This document shows, piece after piece, positions 16,201 to 24,926 of a stretch of DNA of 64,000 bases (position 1 is its first letter; each line of letters begins with the position of its first letter). The stretch is from the NCBI GenBank assembly GCA_964460115.1, contig CAYWPR010000001.1, positions 1 to 64,000 on the forward strand, in the 5' to 3' direction. A program made the translations under genes and the position numbers. Source of the DNA: JAEUJZ01 sp964460115. Lineage in GTDB: Bacteria > Myxococcota_A > Polyangia > Palsa-1104 > JAEUJZ01. The notes beneath the pieces are model-generated. The model saw only the letters and a list, made by a program, of their open reading frames with translations. It did not search any database and was not told the DNA's origin.

Positions 16201-18998
16201 AAGAGGCGCTGGCTGCTGGCCAAAAGGGCAAAGGGCCCCCCGATGCCAAACTGCTAAAACAAGCGCGCGAAGCCTATCGGCAAGCCGCCGAGTCCTATGC
16301 CGCCTACCTCAAGCAGCATCCCGAGGGCGAAAAAGCCTACGAGTACAACTACCTTTATGCCGAATCGCTGTTTTACGCGGGAGATTACGCCGCCGCCGCT
16401 GCCGCCTACAGCCGAGTGCGGCAAAGCGACCTCAAGGGCACTCACCTGGAAGAAGCGGCGTACGGCGCCATTAAGGCCCAAGAACACGTGGCCCTTATGC
16501 GGCTGCGCCCGGCCGGCGAATCGGCGGATGCGGATGGAGACGACGTCAGCCAGGCTCTAGACGAAAAAATGCCGCCGCTGCCCGCCGTGGGCGCGATCAA
16601 GCCGCCGGTGACAGCGCTGCCTTTGCCGCAAGAGCTTGAAGATCTGGTCGTCGCCTATGAGCGCTATGTGGCGGTGGTGCCCGAATCGGCGCGCGCCGCG
16701 CTTATGGCTTACAAAGCCGGCGAGCTCGACTTTCGCTATCTAAATTTTGATCGCGCGCGGCAACGCTGCGCCCTGGTTTTGGATCGCTACTGCCAAAGCG
16801 ACCGCGCTGTAGACGCCGGCAACCTCATTCTGGTCAGCCATACCATCGAAGGCAATCTGGATCAGGTAGAGACCTGGACCCATCGGCTGTCGCAAAAAAC
16901 CTGCGGCGCGGGCAGCGCCCTTATCGCCCAGCAGCGCGACAGCCTAAAGCGCTTGTCCGAAGACGTGTCATTTAAGCGCGCCGAACAGCTTTTGCTCGAC
17001 AAGCACTACGATGCCGCCGCGTCGATGTTTGTGGCTTTGGTGGAAAAAAATCCGCGCGCGCAAGCCGCAGACAAAGCGCTTAACAACGCGGCCGTTGCGT
17101 ACGAAAACCTCAAGCGCTATGCCACCGCCGCTGGTCTTTACGAACGTCTGGTTCGCGATTACCCGCAAAGTCCCCTGGCTGCGGAAGCGCTGTTTCGCGC
17201 CGCAGTCGATCAAGAGCGGCTTTTCTTTTTTGACAAGGCGCAGTTGGCATTTGCCGCCCTGGCCACGCTGCCGCGCTATGCCGGCTCGCCGCATCGCCAC
17301 GATGCCCTGTATAACGCCGCGCTGCTTGCCGACCGCGAGGGCGACTTGGCGCTAGGTATCGACCTTTGGCGGCGTTATCAAAGCGACCCCGCGACGACTT
17401 CCGTCGATGCGCAAAAAGCCGCTTATCGCCTGGCGCTGCTGGTTGACAAACAAGCGCGGCGCAGCGGCAGCGCCCAATCGGCCAAAGAAGCCATCTCGCA
17501 GTGGGAGCAGCTTTGGCAGCGCATCGCCAGCCAGGTCGATAACGACGTGGAAATGCTCGCCTGGGCCGTCGAGGCGGCTTTTCGCATCGGCCGAGCGCGC
17601 GAGACGCTGCATAGCGACGCGCAAGCGCGAGACAGTTATGCCAAAGCGCTAAAACTTGGACAGCGGCTTTCGGCCGGCAGCGCTGCGGCGGAATTTGCCG
17701 CGCACGCGGCATTTTTGCTAGCCGAGCGTCGTTTTGAAGAGCTGCGCCCCTTGCGCATCGGCGGCAGCGGCAGCGAACTAGAGCAGAGCATCTCGCGCTA
17801 TAACAGCGAAGTCACAGCGGCGATTGGCGAATACGAAAAGGTTTTGGAATTTCGCCGAGCCACCTGGACACTGGCCGCCTACTTCCGCATGGGCCACGTC
17901 ACCGAGCTATACGCCAAAGCGCTTTTGGCGGCGCCCTGTCCGCCGGAAGTGCAGCGCCTGGGCGAAGGCGCCTGCGGCCTGTATCGCGAAAAGATCGAAG
18001 AAAACGTCGCGCAAATCGAAGAAAAAGCAGTGGCCCGCTACGCCGTGACGCTGGAACAAGCCGGACGGCTGGGCGTTGGCAATGTTTGGACGAAAGAGGC
18101 GCGCGCCCGTCTAGGAGCTTACCGTCCCGACAAGTATCCGGTTCTGCATGATGAGCACATTGCGTCGGGTTTGGCGCTTTTTGCGCTGCGTCCGTCTGCG
18201 CCGCTTGGCTCTGGCAAGGCCGATGCAGAAAGTTCTTCGGAACGAATGCTTTCCGAGGCGCGCGCCGCGCTTTTTAGCCAAAAATATGAAAACGCCATGG
18301 TGCTGGCCCGTCACGTCCTTAGCCAAGACGAGCGCAATGTCTTTGCCATTTTGATTTTGGCGCAAGTCTACTACCAGCGAAACAAGCTCGATTTGGCGAC
18401 GACTCTTGTCGGAGCGGCGCAAGAAATCAGCGACCAAAACGGCGAGGCATATTTGCTGCTTGGCCTTATCAGCTTGGCGCGTGACGCGGGAGAAGACATC
18501 GCCGCCACCGCCGCCTTCAAAAAAGCCGTCGAGCTAGATCCTAATTTGGGCCTGGGCTGGCACAACCTTTCGGCGCAGTATCTGCACGCCAAAAACTACG
18601 AAGAAGCTTTGCTGGCGGCGCAAAAAGCCGATTCTCTCCTTGGAGATGACGGACCGCGGGCGACTTTGGGCGCAGCGGATGTAAAGCTGAACCTGGGCTC
18701 GGCGCTGCGCGGACTAGGCCGCTACAGCGAGGCCAACCAAGTGTACCGGCGCATTGTCGAGCGCAATCCCGATTACGCCGACGGCTACTTGAACCTTGGC
18801 GTGCTTTATTTGGACGCGCCGCAATTTGGAGACAGCGACCTACTTTCGCAGAAGCGCGCCGCGGTGCAGTATCTTATGCGTTATCAGGACCTTGCTCATG
18901 CCCAGCGCGAACAAAGCGCCGACGCATACTTGAAGGAAGCGCGCGCGGCTGTGGACCGCGAAGAACGCAAACTGAAGCGCAAAACCGGAGGCCCCTAA
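13188..18998 (+). CDS. Giant exported TPR protein
   Basis: A 1936-aa protein made almost wholly of tetratricopeptide-like helical hairpins. Clear units stand near the start ('EVLHTLGEALYQQGDLRTAQRIF'-like), the middle (repeated A-Y-x-x-A and 'FLIRHPQHPRFAPDAMFRLA') and the C-terminus (about 1740-1900, 'NPDYADGYLNLGVLYLD'). A GTG at 13188 gives an ideal signal peptide ('YRREHIAGLLLWALSGGLG', cleavage near SAASG), so a periplasmic scaffold is predicted; an ATG at 13143 is the alternative and neither has a strong binding site. In size and type it recalls the large TPR proteins of myxobacterial motility/envelope complexes (AgmU/GltD, AgmK/GltI), but identity with either is not shown. The next gene begins 1 bp after its stop. 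Confidence 0.75.
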   Translation: MYRREHIAGLLLWALSGGLGSAASGQTLSPAPAAAANVAKLSRRAEPEYAARRLADAKALLQLKSAPAAATLLWDVLAASPASDAKSDAEVLHTLGEALYQQGDLRTAQRIFTAEVELPAPSVHAPLALVRLLEIDSELFNDDRAAQWLNRLRSHTTPPPATNYVVGRHLLLHKRYDEARAVLARVPSADPYAFRARYLDGAALVGQNQLSAAQAVFADLVEKPLPAPDDDRRVVELSHLALGRIFQARGDFDKAHLAYLHISQKSDLFREAIYEAAWAALRAQNFERAEQSLSLLLLAYRDVRTQSYPATEAKLLLGNLLVRRGEPDAALPYFQQVLAEAAPLFEALAKGLAQPDSSALFAMLQGKQQTRHGLDLYALAPLEAAPLFANDKELGRFLALQKELGELGRALSEIEAHIALLERRLVSEDGSDVAANSPSQALSLERQQAKELRLLLVQAGKDAAQLGAPLLSAAGRAVHKKYAEVLLRAEAGTLDVAWAHKARHSERIAALVRDEKRELRILDDEFEAPAPKPDKLDGAIEPLLAERSNLPADLPADIAEDLQRYFATANSFADTLYTLGKEEYTRRRREVSSEYAERIHREEQEERTRRTQAIAQFEQFLIRHPQHPRFAPDAMFRLAELYYERSSEEFAAAVKKENAGSDVPGLPNYTPSIELYQKLLRDYSGYRLIDGVHYLLGYALGEMAKDAESRQAFLGLVCANRYRSLDAPAPWPGKKPATELYQGCQPKSGDERFVAEIWTRLGEQHFDRGELWAAIAAYTQVLPFRDSAYFDKALYKLAWASYRADRFSEAVRRFDELVVYADSARLNASGGDGAVLRKAPTQNTGSTLRTEAVQYLALSFAERDWNGDGRDDAEFGITRLTDFYRGRQTEPHVREVLVRLGDIWFERTEFSRAVAAYKLAIDSAPLSADNPKLQERIVTAYDRQHAVEKALRAREALSRDYAPGSPWYERNSSDSAALATASDLAATSLLHAITNRHASAQALRQEALAAGQKGKGPPDAKLLKQAREAYRQAAESYAAYLKQHPEGEKAYEYNYLYAESLFYAGDYAAAAAAYSRVRQSDLKGTHLEEAAYGAIKAQEHVALMRLRPAGESADADGDDVSQALDEKMPPLPAVGAIKPPVTALPLPQELEDLVVAYERYVAVVPESARAALMAYKAGELDFRYLNFDRARQRCALVLDRYCQSDRAVDAGNLILVSHTIEGNLDQVETWTHRLSQKTCGAGSALIAQQRDSLKRLSEDVSFKRAEQLLLDKHYDAAASMFVALVEKNPRAQAADKALNNAAVAYENLKRYATAAGLYERLVRDYPQSPLAAEALFRAAVDQERLFFFDKAQLAFAALATLPRYAGSPHRHDALYNAALLADREGDLALGIDLWRRYQSDPATTSVDAQKAAYRLALLVDKQARRSGSAQSAKEAISQWEQLWQRIASQVDNDVEMLAWAVEAAFRIGRARETLHSDAQARDSYAKALKLGQRLSAGSAAAEFAAHAAFLLAERRFEELRPLRIGGSGSELEQSISRYNSEVTAAIGEYEKVLEFRRATWTLAAYFRMGHVTELYAKALLAAPCPPEVQRLGEGACGLYREKIEENVAQIEEKAVARYAVTLEQAGRLGVGNVWTKEARARLGAYRPDKYPVLHDEHIASGLALFALRPSAPLGSGKADAESSSERMLSEARAALFSQKYENAMVLARHVLSQDERNVFAILILAQVYYQRNKLDLATTLVGAAQEISDQNGEAYLLLGLISLARDAGEDIAATAAFKKAVELDPNLGLGWHNLSAQYLHAKNYEEALLAAQKADSLLGDDGPRATLGAADVKLNLGSALRGLGRYSEANQVYRRIVERNPDYADGYLNLGVLYLDAPQFGDSDLLSQKRAAVQYLMRYQDLAHAQREQSADAYLKEARAAVDREERKLKRKTGGP

Positions 18999-18999
18999 C

Positions 19000-19383
19000 A
19001 TGATGCTCGTCAAAAATCCCTGGCTGTGGGGAAGCGCGTTATGGGTTTTGGGACTGCGCACTGCGCTAGGCGCTACGCCGGACGATTTACCGCCGGGCGC
19101 GGTTGACAAAAAACCGGCGCCAGAGGCCAGCGCCAAAGCGCCAGCCGGCGGTGAAAAAAACACCCCCGACGCCGCGCCGCCCGCAGCCGGAGTTCGCGTC
19201 GAGCGCACCGCGGGCGGACAAAAGCTATTTCGCATCACTGAAAGCATGGTCGTCGAAGGTCAGAGGCAAAAACCCAATGCCTTTTATGTGCTGCAACGGG
19301 CCAGCGCCCCCTATGACTGGGAAGCTCTCGAGGAGAGTTTTCTGCCGCGCATACTCAAGGCGATCGAAAAACCGCCGTTTTAG
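19000..19383 (+). CDS. Small exported protein of the envelope cluster
   Basis: A 127-aa hypothetical protein. Residues 1-25 are a signal peptide ending 'LRTALGA'; then comes a Pro/Ala/Lys-rich low-complexity linker and a compact conserved-looking C-terminus ('VVEGQRQKPNAFYVLQRA' ... 'SFLPRILKAIEKPPF'). It starts 1 bp after the TPR gene and ends 9 bp before the FHA/TonB-like gene, so it is embedded in the operon and likely part of the same complex. No family name is recognised. Confidence 0.6.
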   Translation: MMLVKNPWLWGSALWVLGLRTALGATPDDLPPGAVDKKPAPEASAKAPAGGEKNTPDAAPPAAGVRVERTAGGQKLFRITESMVVEGQRQKPNAFYVLQRASAPYDWEALEESFLPRILKAIEKPPF

Positions 19384-19392
19384 GAGCCCGCT

Positions 19393-20781
19393 TTGTTCGA
19401 TCCACCGACTCGCATGCTTCGCGCTTTGCGAATTGGCCTGTTCCTAAACGGCAGGAAGCTGGAAGAACGCATATTGCGCCGAAGCGAGGACGTAAGCTTT
19501 GGTTCCGACGCCGGCTGTGTCTTCATAATTCCCCCCATTGCCGATTTGCCGCCGCGCTATGTGCTTTTTCAAATTCGCGACAGCGGTTACACGCTATGTC
19601 TGACGGAATTTATGCGCGGCAAGCTCACCCGCCGCGGAAAGTCTGAATCCATCGCCGATGTGTATCGCGACAGCCTGCTCGATCGCGATGGCCGATGTCG
19701 AGTGGCGCTTGATGAAGACAACTTTGGCGAGGTGCGGCTTGGCGATTTGCGCGTGCTTTTTCAATTCATAAAACCGCCGCCGCTTTTGCCGCGGCCGGTG
19801 CTGCCGCTGTCGCTACGGCCATCGCTGCGCGAGCTTATAGGGCGCGATAGGCGAGTGTGGCTGTTCGCGCTGGCTTCGTTTGTGTGTCACTTCGTATTTG
19901 TCATTTATTTGCGCGCCATGGAACGCCCCAAGCCCCCCGACATCGAAGACATCCCCGGCCGTTTGCGCGACGACTTTGTGCACATGCTGGTTCCCAAAAA
20001 GCTGGAGCTCAAAGAGTCGCGGCAACTGCCCAAACCCGACGTACAAAAGCCGAGCCTCTCCAAAAAAGAAGAGCCGGCGGAAAAAGCGGCGGAAAGCAAA
20101 ACACCAAAAGCGCCAGATCCGAATCCAGCGGCCGCGGCGCAGGCTGCCGCCGAGCGGCAAGCGCGCATGGCTGAAAAAGTGCAGAACCTGGGTGTGCTGC
20201 GCATGCTGACTGCCAAAGGTCCCGGCGGCGCGCTCAGCGATTTGCTAAAAGAAAGCGGCCATGAGGGCGATGCCGAGCAGGTCTTTCGGCAAGTCGGCGG
20301 CGCCTTACTGGCGACGGCTGATTCGGGCCTAGGCACAAGCCGCGGTGGCGAATCCGGCCAAACCCAAGGAATCGGCGGACTTGTTGCTACCGGTCCTAAA
20401 AGCGGCATAGGCACCGGCGACAAAGCCGAAAAAAAGGTGCAAGCCATCGTCAAAGAAGAAGCGGCGCAGGATTTGGATGCGTCGGATCTGAATCCGGCGG
20501 AAGTGGCGGCCAAAATACGCCAGTACCGCGGGGCGCTTGTGGCTTGTTATGAAACGGCCCTCAAGCGCAATCCCAATCTGTCGGGGAAAATCGTTCTGCG
20601 CTTTACCATCGGCCAGATCGGCAAAGTCACCAAGGTAGAGATTGAAGCGGACACCATGCACGATGACGAAGTGAATCAGTGCATTTTGGCGCGGGCGATG
20701 AACTGGCGCTTTCCCGCCCCGCAAAGCCGCAGCGATGGCGTGCAATTTGCCTATCCCTTCATCTTTCAGGCCAGCAAGTAA
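19393..20781 (+). CDS. FHA-like/TonB-like protein with AgmX/PglI C-terminal domain
   Basis: A 462-aa single-span inner-membrane protein. Residues 12-128 form a cytoplasmic beta domain resembling a forkhead-associated fold without its canonical phosphothreonine residues. A membrane span follows (153-174), then a Pro/Lys/Glu-rich TonB-like linker and a C-terminal domain (370-460) with Cys385 in 'VACYETALKRNPNLSGKI', Cys430 and 'WRFPAP', matching the AgmX/PglI-type tail of myxobacterial proteins such as GltG and GltJ, which couple proton-motive force to envelope cargo. No ExbB/ExbD-type motor gene is in the window. The TTG at 19393 is taken because TAGGAG lies 6 bp upstream; an ATG at 19414 has no such site. 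Confidence 0.8.
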   Translation: MFDPPTRMLRALRIGLFLNGRKLEERILRRSEDVSFGSDAGCVFIIPPIADLPPRYVLFQIRDSGYTLCLTEFMRGKLTRRGKSESIADVYRDSLLDRDGRCRVALDEDNFGEVRLGDLRVLFQFIKPPPLLPRPVLPLSLRPSLRELIGRDRRVWLFALASFVCHFVFVIYLRAMERPKPPDIEDIPGRLRDDFVHMLVPKKLELKESRQLPKPDVQKPSLSKKEEPAEKAAESKTPKAPDPNPAAAAQAAAERQARMAEKVQNLGVLRMLTAKGPGGALSDLLKESGHEGDAEQVFRQVGGALLATADSGLGTSRGGESGQTQGIGGLVATGPKSGIGTGDKAEKKVQAIVKEEAAQDLDASDLNPAEVAAKIRQYRGALVACYETALKRNPNLSGKIVLRFTIGQIGKVTKVEIEADTMHDDEVNQCILARAMNWRFPAPQSRSDGVQFAYPFIFQASK

Positions 20782-20782
20782 A

Positions 20783-23527
20783 ATGTCGGCGCAAGCTTGC
20801 GGTGGACGCTGGGCCAATCGTCTGTTTCGAGCCCCGTTTTTTTCAGGCCCCAGGTGGCGCCGCGCCGCGCTGCTGCTTGCGATGCTCAGCACGACTTGGC
20901 CTTTGAAAATGGCCAGCGCCGCCGACCTTTATGGCAGCGGCAGCGATCTGGACAGCGAAGTACGCAACTTGCTTTCTTCAAGCGATGCGGAAAAGCGCCG
21001 CCTGGGCATTGAAAAACTCGCCGGCCAGGATTTACGGGTGGCGGCCGCGCACCTTGTCGCGCGATTGAGCGACCAAGACGGCAGCGTGCGCGCGCGGGCG
21101 GCACGGGCGCTTGGCCCGGCGGCCTTGCAGGAAGCAGCGGCGCTGTTTATCGCCGGACTTAGCGATGCCGAAAGCAGCATGCGCAGCGCCTGCGCCGAAG
21201 CGCTGGGACAGTACGGGGCGCTGCCGCCCGATTTACTCGGACGCGCTGCGGCGACGCTAGGCCGGGCCCTTGGCGATACGCAGTACGAAGTCCGCATCGA
21301 ATCGCTGCGCGCCATTTTGCGTTTGCTGCACGCTCGCGTTTTTGGCCTGGTCGAGGCGCAGCAGCTACTGGCCTCTATCCTGCTGCGAGCAGAGGATGAA
21401 CACGTCGGAGTTCGTCACGCCGCGGTTCGCTTGCTTGGCGCCATGGGCGAAGTGTCGATGCCGGTGGAACCGCGCCGCCGAGCGGTGGTGGCGCTTTTGG
21501 GTCGCTTATCAGACAGCGCTCGCGACGTACGCGCGGATGCGCTGGCCAGTCTGGCGGCGCTTGGGGCCAGCGAGGCGGCCAAAGCCGCGCTGCGTTTGCT
21601 GCAAGACCCCGCCGAGGAAGTGCGGCGCCAGGCGCTCTTGTATCTAGGGCAGATCGCATATGCTGCAGCGGTGCCGGTCCTGGCCGAGATCTTTGCAAAC
21701 GGCGAAGAAGGGCTGCGCAAAGCCGCGGCGCAGGCTTTAAGCGGCATCGCTTCGGGTCCAGCGCTAGAGGCGCTGTGCGCCGGTCTTTCGCGCGAGGAAT
21801 GGCGGGGCCTGGCGCGTGTAGCGCTCTTGCCAATTGGCGCGGCGGCGGTGCCGGTGCTTCTTGGTCGAATGCGGCAAGGGGGGGCCGGGGCGGCGGAAAT
21901 GGAGGCGCTCGTCGATTTGCTGCGCGATATCAGCGGCGCAGCCGCAAAACCGCTGCCGGCGCCGCTGCAAAAGCAAATTCTGGAAGAATTAAGCGCCGAA
22001 CTAGACCGCGGCCGCGTCCCGCGCGAGCACGTGATCGATGCGCTTTCGAAATTGATCGAGCCGAGTGCCACTCGACTTTTGGTTGGGCTTTTGTTCGATA
22101 AAGAGGTCTCTGTACGGCGCCATGCCGTTTTGGGCTTGCGGCAGCAAAGCCTACTCGACCAACGAGCGCTAGATGCGCTGAGCAGCGCCACGCGCGATGA
22201 GGATCGCGAAGTGCGGACGCAAGCGACGCTGCTTTTGGCGCTGCTGCCGGCGCGCACGGCGACGCCGCGCCTGTTTGAGCTCTTAGGCGCCGAGGATGGC
22301 GATACCCGTCGAGCGGCCGCGCAAGCCCTGGGACACAGCGCCGAGCATATGAGCCGCGATTGGCAAGGCGTGGAAAACGCGGCCGTACCGGCGCTGGTTA
22401 CAGCGCTGCGCAGCGGTCCGGGCAAAAGCGGCGATGCCTTGAGTGACCTGCGAGCGCGGCGCGCGGCAGCGCAAGCCCTGTTTCAAGTCGTGTCGGCATT
22501 TCCTGCGGTGCGGGCCCAAGCGGTGTCAGCACTGCTTTCGGCGCTGCGGCGCGGTCAGGCGCCCCTTGAAACCTGGCCCGAGCTTCTTAGCGCGCTTGGC
22601 AATGTGCTGCGCGGCGATGCCGGTCGCGGTGCGTCCTTGCGCGGCGAGCAGGCGGTCGCGGTGCGCAAGCTGCTATGGGATTTGGCGCAGGTTTCAAGCG
22701 ATTCGGACAGCTTAGAAGCGGCGCTGGCGCTGCAGGCGCTGGATGCGCTGGCGGCGATGCGCGACTACGAAGCGGCAGAGCGCATCGGGCGCTTGCTTGG
22801 CCACCGCGATCCGCTGCGAAAGATGCGCGCGGCGTCGGCGCTTGGCACTTTGTTAAGCGGGGCGCGCGGAGACAGCCCGGCTTTGGCACTATTTGCGGCG
22901 CTGAAGGAAGAGACCGATTCACGAGTTGTCGCGGAAGTGGCCTGGGCCCTTGGCAAACTGCCGCGAGAAACGGCGCTGGCCAAGCGCGCGGGAATCGAGT
23001 TGCGCCAATTGCTAAGCGGATCCGCGCCCAAAGGGACCAAAACCATGGACCCGAGCCTGGCCAACCTCGATCGAGCTGTGCGCATCAATACGCTGGGCGC
23101 CTTGGTTAAATTGGGCCAAGCGCAAGCAGAAGATGCGCAGTGGCTGCAGGATGGCGATGCCAGTGTGCGCCAAAACGCCGTGCTACTTGTGACGGCGCTG
23201 CCGGCGCTTTCACCGGGGATGCAGGCGCGGCTGCGCAATGTCGAAAGCGCCGACGCCGACCACCGGGTGCGCGAAATCGCCGAGCGCGCCCTACGCGCCG
23301 TCGCGGCCGGAGCGGCGCGCGAGCCATTTAGCAAAGAGCGCTTTCATTTTCTGACCATATATCCGATGAGCCACGACGACAAACCGCTTGTCGAAACCGC
23401 CTACAGGCTGATTGCCCCCGATGGACTCGTACGCGTCGGAATTACCGATCGGCGCGGCATTGCTCGAGAAGAATTGCTGCCGCCGGGAATTTGCCAGGTT
23501 GAGCTGTTTACAGATTTGGTTCGCTAG
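20783..23527 (+). CDS. Exported HEAT-repeat protein
   Basis: A 914-aa protein. After a basic start and hydrophobic segment ('AALLLAMLSTTWPLKMASA', cleavage before Ala-Asp), nearly the whole length is HEAT/PBS-lyase-type repeats of about 30 residues with the A-A-x-A-L-G pattern ('RARAARALGPAAL', 'SACAEALGQYG', 'RHAAVRLLGAMG'). The last 70 residues leave the repeat and form a beta-rich cap. It begins one base after the FHA/TonB-like stop and ends the operon. A periplasmic solenoid scaffold for protein contacts is the likeliest role; there is no lyase activity implied. Confidence 0.75.
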   Translation: MSAQACGGRWANRLFRAPFFSGPRWRRAALLLAMLSTTWPLKMASAADLYGSGSDLDSEVRNLLSSSDAEKRRLGIEKLAGQDLRVAAAHLVARLSDQDGSVRARAARALGPAALQEAAALFIAGLSDAESSMRSACAEALGQYGALPPDLLGRAAATLGRALGDTQYEVRIESLRAILRLLHARVFGLVEAQQLLASILLRAEDEHVGVRHAAVRLLGAMGEVSMPVEPRRRAVVALLGRLSDSARDVRADALASLAALGASEAAKAALRLLQDPAEEVRRQALLYLGQIAYAAAVPVLAEIFANGEEGLRKAAAQALSGIASGPALEALCAGLSREEWRGLARVALLPIGAAAVPVLLGRMRQGGAGAAEMEALVDLLRDISGAAAKPLPAPLQKQILEELSAELDRGRVPREHVIDALSKLIEPSATRLLVGLLFDKEVSVRRHAVLGLRQQSLLDQRALDALSSATRDEDREVRTQATLLLALLPARTATPRLFELLGAEDGDTRRAAAQALGHSAEHMSRDWQGVENAAVPALVTALRSGPGKSGDALSDLRARRAAAQALFQVVSAFPAVRAQAVSALLSALRRGQAPLETWPELLSALGNVLRGDAGRGASLRGEQAVAVRKLLWDLAQVSSDSDSLEAALALQALDALAAMRDYEAAERIGRLLGHRDPLRKMRAASALGTLLSGARGDSPALALFAALKEETDSRVVAEVAWALGKLPRETALAKRAGIELRQLLSGSAPKGTKTMDPSLANLDRAVRINTLGALVKLGQAQAEDAQWLQDGDASVRQNAVLLVTALPALSPGMQARLRNVESADADHRVREIAERALRAVAAGAAREPFSKERFHFLTIYPMSHDDKPLVETAYRLIAPDGLVRVGITDRRGIAREELLPPGICQVELFTDLVR

Positions 23528-23530
23528 GTT

Positions 23531-24454
23531 TTATCTTTGCTGGCGTTTCAGGTCGCCGAGCTCGGCTTCGGTTTTGGCCAGCTTCAGGTTTGTCTGCTCA
23601 AGCGCCGCGGTGAGCTCGGCGATGCGCAAAAGGGCGGGCTTCACCGCTTGGGTCAACTGCGCTTCGCGAGTTTCGCGCTGCTGAATCTGCTCTTTGAGCT
23701 GCTCGACTTCTTTGCGCAGCGTTTGCTCGCTGAGCATGCGTGCGGCATCGCGCTGCTCCAGTTCGACGGCGCGACTTTTGTGCCGTTCGCTTTGACGCAG
23801 CGCATCACTTAGCTGCTGGCGCAGCCCTTCGCTTTCCGGCTGAGGATGGCTGCGCGAGGACAAACGTTCGCGCAGATCGCGACCCAGATCTTCAAGGCGA
23901 GCTTGCAGATGGGTGTTTTCCTGACGCATTCCGCCTAGAACTCCGTGCAAGCGTTCGACTTCATCCTGCGCTTCATCCCGCAGCCGCTTGGCATGTTCCT
24001 CGGCCTGTTGCGCCGTGCCCACGGCCGAGCGCAATGTCGCCTGCTCGGCGATCAGGTTGCGTATTTGCTCTTGCGCTTCGCGCAAGTTGTCGAGTGTTTC
24101 GCTCGGCAAAGGAGTGGACTGACTGGCCAGCTCTTTGTCAGAAACTTGGGCCGTCGGCTCGGCATCGATCAGAAATTGAATAAGAACTCCGCCGCAGCGC
24201 AGGATGTCCTGATGCTTGAGCGTCTCTTTTTTGATGGGACGGCCGTTTAAAAGCGTGCCATAGCTGGAACCTAGGTCTTCGGCTTCATACTGGCCACTCG
24301 GCAACGCGCGCACGGTGGCATGATGACGGGAAGTTCGCCGATCTTCGCTGCGCAGAGCATTTTCCTTGGCGCGACCGATGCGTAGCGGATGGTTGCCAAG
24401 CTGGCATTCTAAAAGTAACCCCTCTTCGGTGGAGATCGAAAGGCGCGCGGGCAT
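23531..24454 (-). CDS. FHA-domain coiled-coil protein
   Basis: A 307-aa cytoplasmic protein. Residues 5-97 are a forkhead-associated domain with the phosphothreonine-binding set: Gly27-Arg28 in 'LRIGRAKEN', Ser42-Arg43-His44 and 'SSYGTLLNG' (63-71). From about 115 to the end it is one long coiled coil. FHA domains read threonine phosphorylation by kinases of the type encoded at 42132, 47816 and 55529. The ATG at 24454 is preferred over an upstream in-frame ATG at 24520, because the longer form would overlap the start of the divergent epimerase gene. Its stop is 3 bp from that of the HEAT gene. Confidence 0.85.
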   Translation of the reverse strand: MPARLSISTEEGLLLECQLGNHPLRIGRAKENALRSEDRRTSRHHATVRALPSGQYEAEDLGSSYGTLLNGRPIKKETLKHQDILRCGGVLIQFLIDAEPTAQVSDKELASQSTPLPSETLDNLREAQEQIRNLIAEQATLRSAVGTAQQAEEHAKRLRDEAQDEVERLHGVLGGMRQENTHLQARLEDLGRDLRERLSSRSHPQPESEGLRQQLSDALRQSERHKSRAVELEQRDAARMLSEQTLRKEVEQLKEQIQQRETREAQLTQAVKPALLRIAELTAALEQTNLKLAKTEAELGDLKRQQR

Positions 24455-24477
24455 AGTGACATGATAGCTTGACTCCC

Positions 24478-24912
24478 ATGAAGATCCTACGCATCGATCA
24501 TGTCGCTTTGGCAGTCCCAAATATCGACGCAGTTTGGCGACTTTGGGTCGATCTTCTGGGTTTGCAACTGGGCGCGCGCGAAGTCGTACCGGCTCAGCTT
24601 GCCGAAGTGGCCTTCTTATTGACCCCAGCCGAAGCGGAAGCCTGTGTAGAGCTTATCGCGCCGTGCCCGCCCGGCGAAAATGCGGGGCTGGAGAAATTCC
24701 TAAGCAAATTCCCGGACTCGCGCGGGGGACTGCATCATGTCGCGTTTGCCGTGGAAAATCTGCCGGCAGCGCTGGATGAACTGGCGGAGCGGCAGGTAGA
24801 GCTTATCGATCGAGTCCCGCGGCCGGGGGCGCGCGGCCACAAAGTGGCCTTTTTACATCCGCGGGCGCTCGGCGGAATTCTGGTGGAACTGGTTTCTACA
24901 GAGAAACATTGA
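24478..24912 (+). CDS. mce: Methylmalonyl-CoA epimerase
   Basis: A 144-aa VOC-fold metalloenzyme that interconverts (2R)- and (2S)-methylmalonyl-CoA in the propionyl-CoA/succinyl-CoA route. Two beta-alpha-beta-beta-beta repeats are visible; metal ligands are in the expected places (His8 in 'IDHVALAV', His86/87 in 'GLHHVAF', Glu137 in 'GILVELVS'), plus 'RGHKVAFLHP'. Size is typical. The ATG at 24478 is three codons into an open frame and gives the standard 'MKILRIDHVA' start. Only 23 bp separate it from the divergent FHA gene. tssG begins 14 bp after its stop, so it may be read into the secretion locus, though the two have no evident functional link. Confidence 0.88.
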   Translation: MKILRIDHVALAVPNIDAVWRLWVDLLGLQLGAREVVPAQLAEVAFLLTPAEAEACVELIAPCPPGENAGLEKFLSKFPDSRGGLHHVAFAVENLPAALDELAERQVELIDRVPRPGARGHKVAFLHPRALGGILVELVSTEKH

Positions 24913-24926
24913 GTAATATGTAAACC

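Noticed and set aside
20783..23527. PBS lyase activity for the HEAT protein
   Set aside because: The similarity is only to the repeat unit; the protein is exported and has no linked phycobiliprotein genes.
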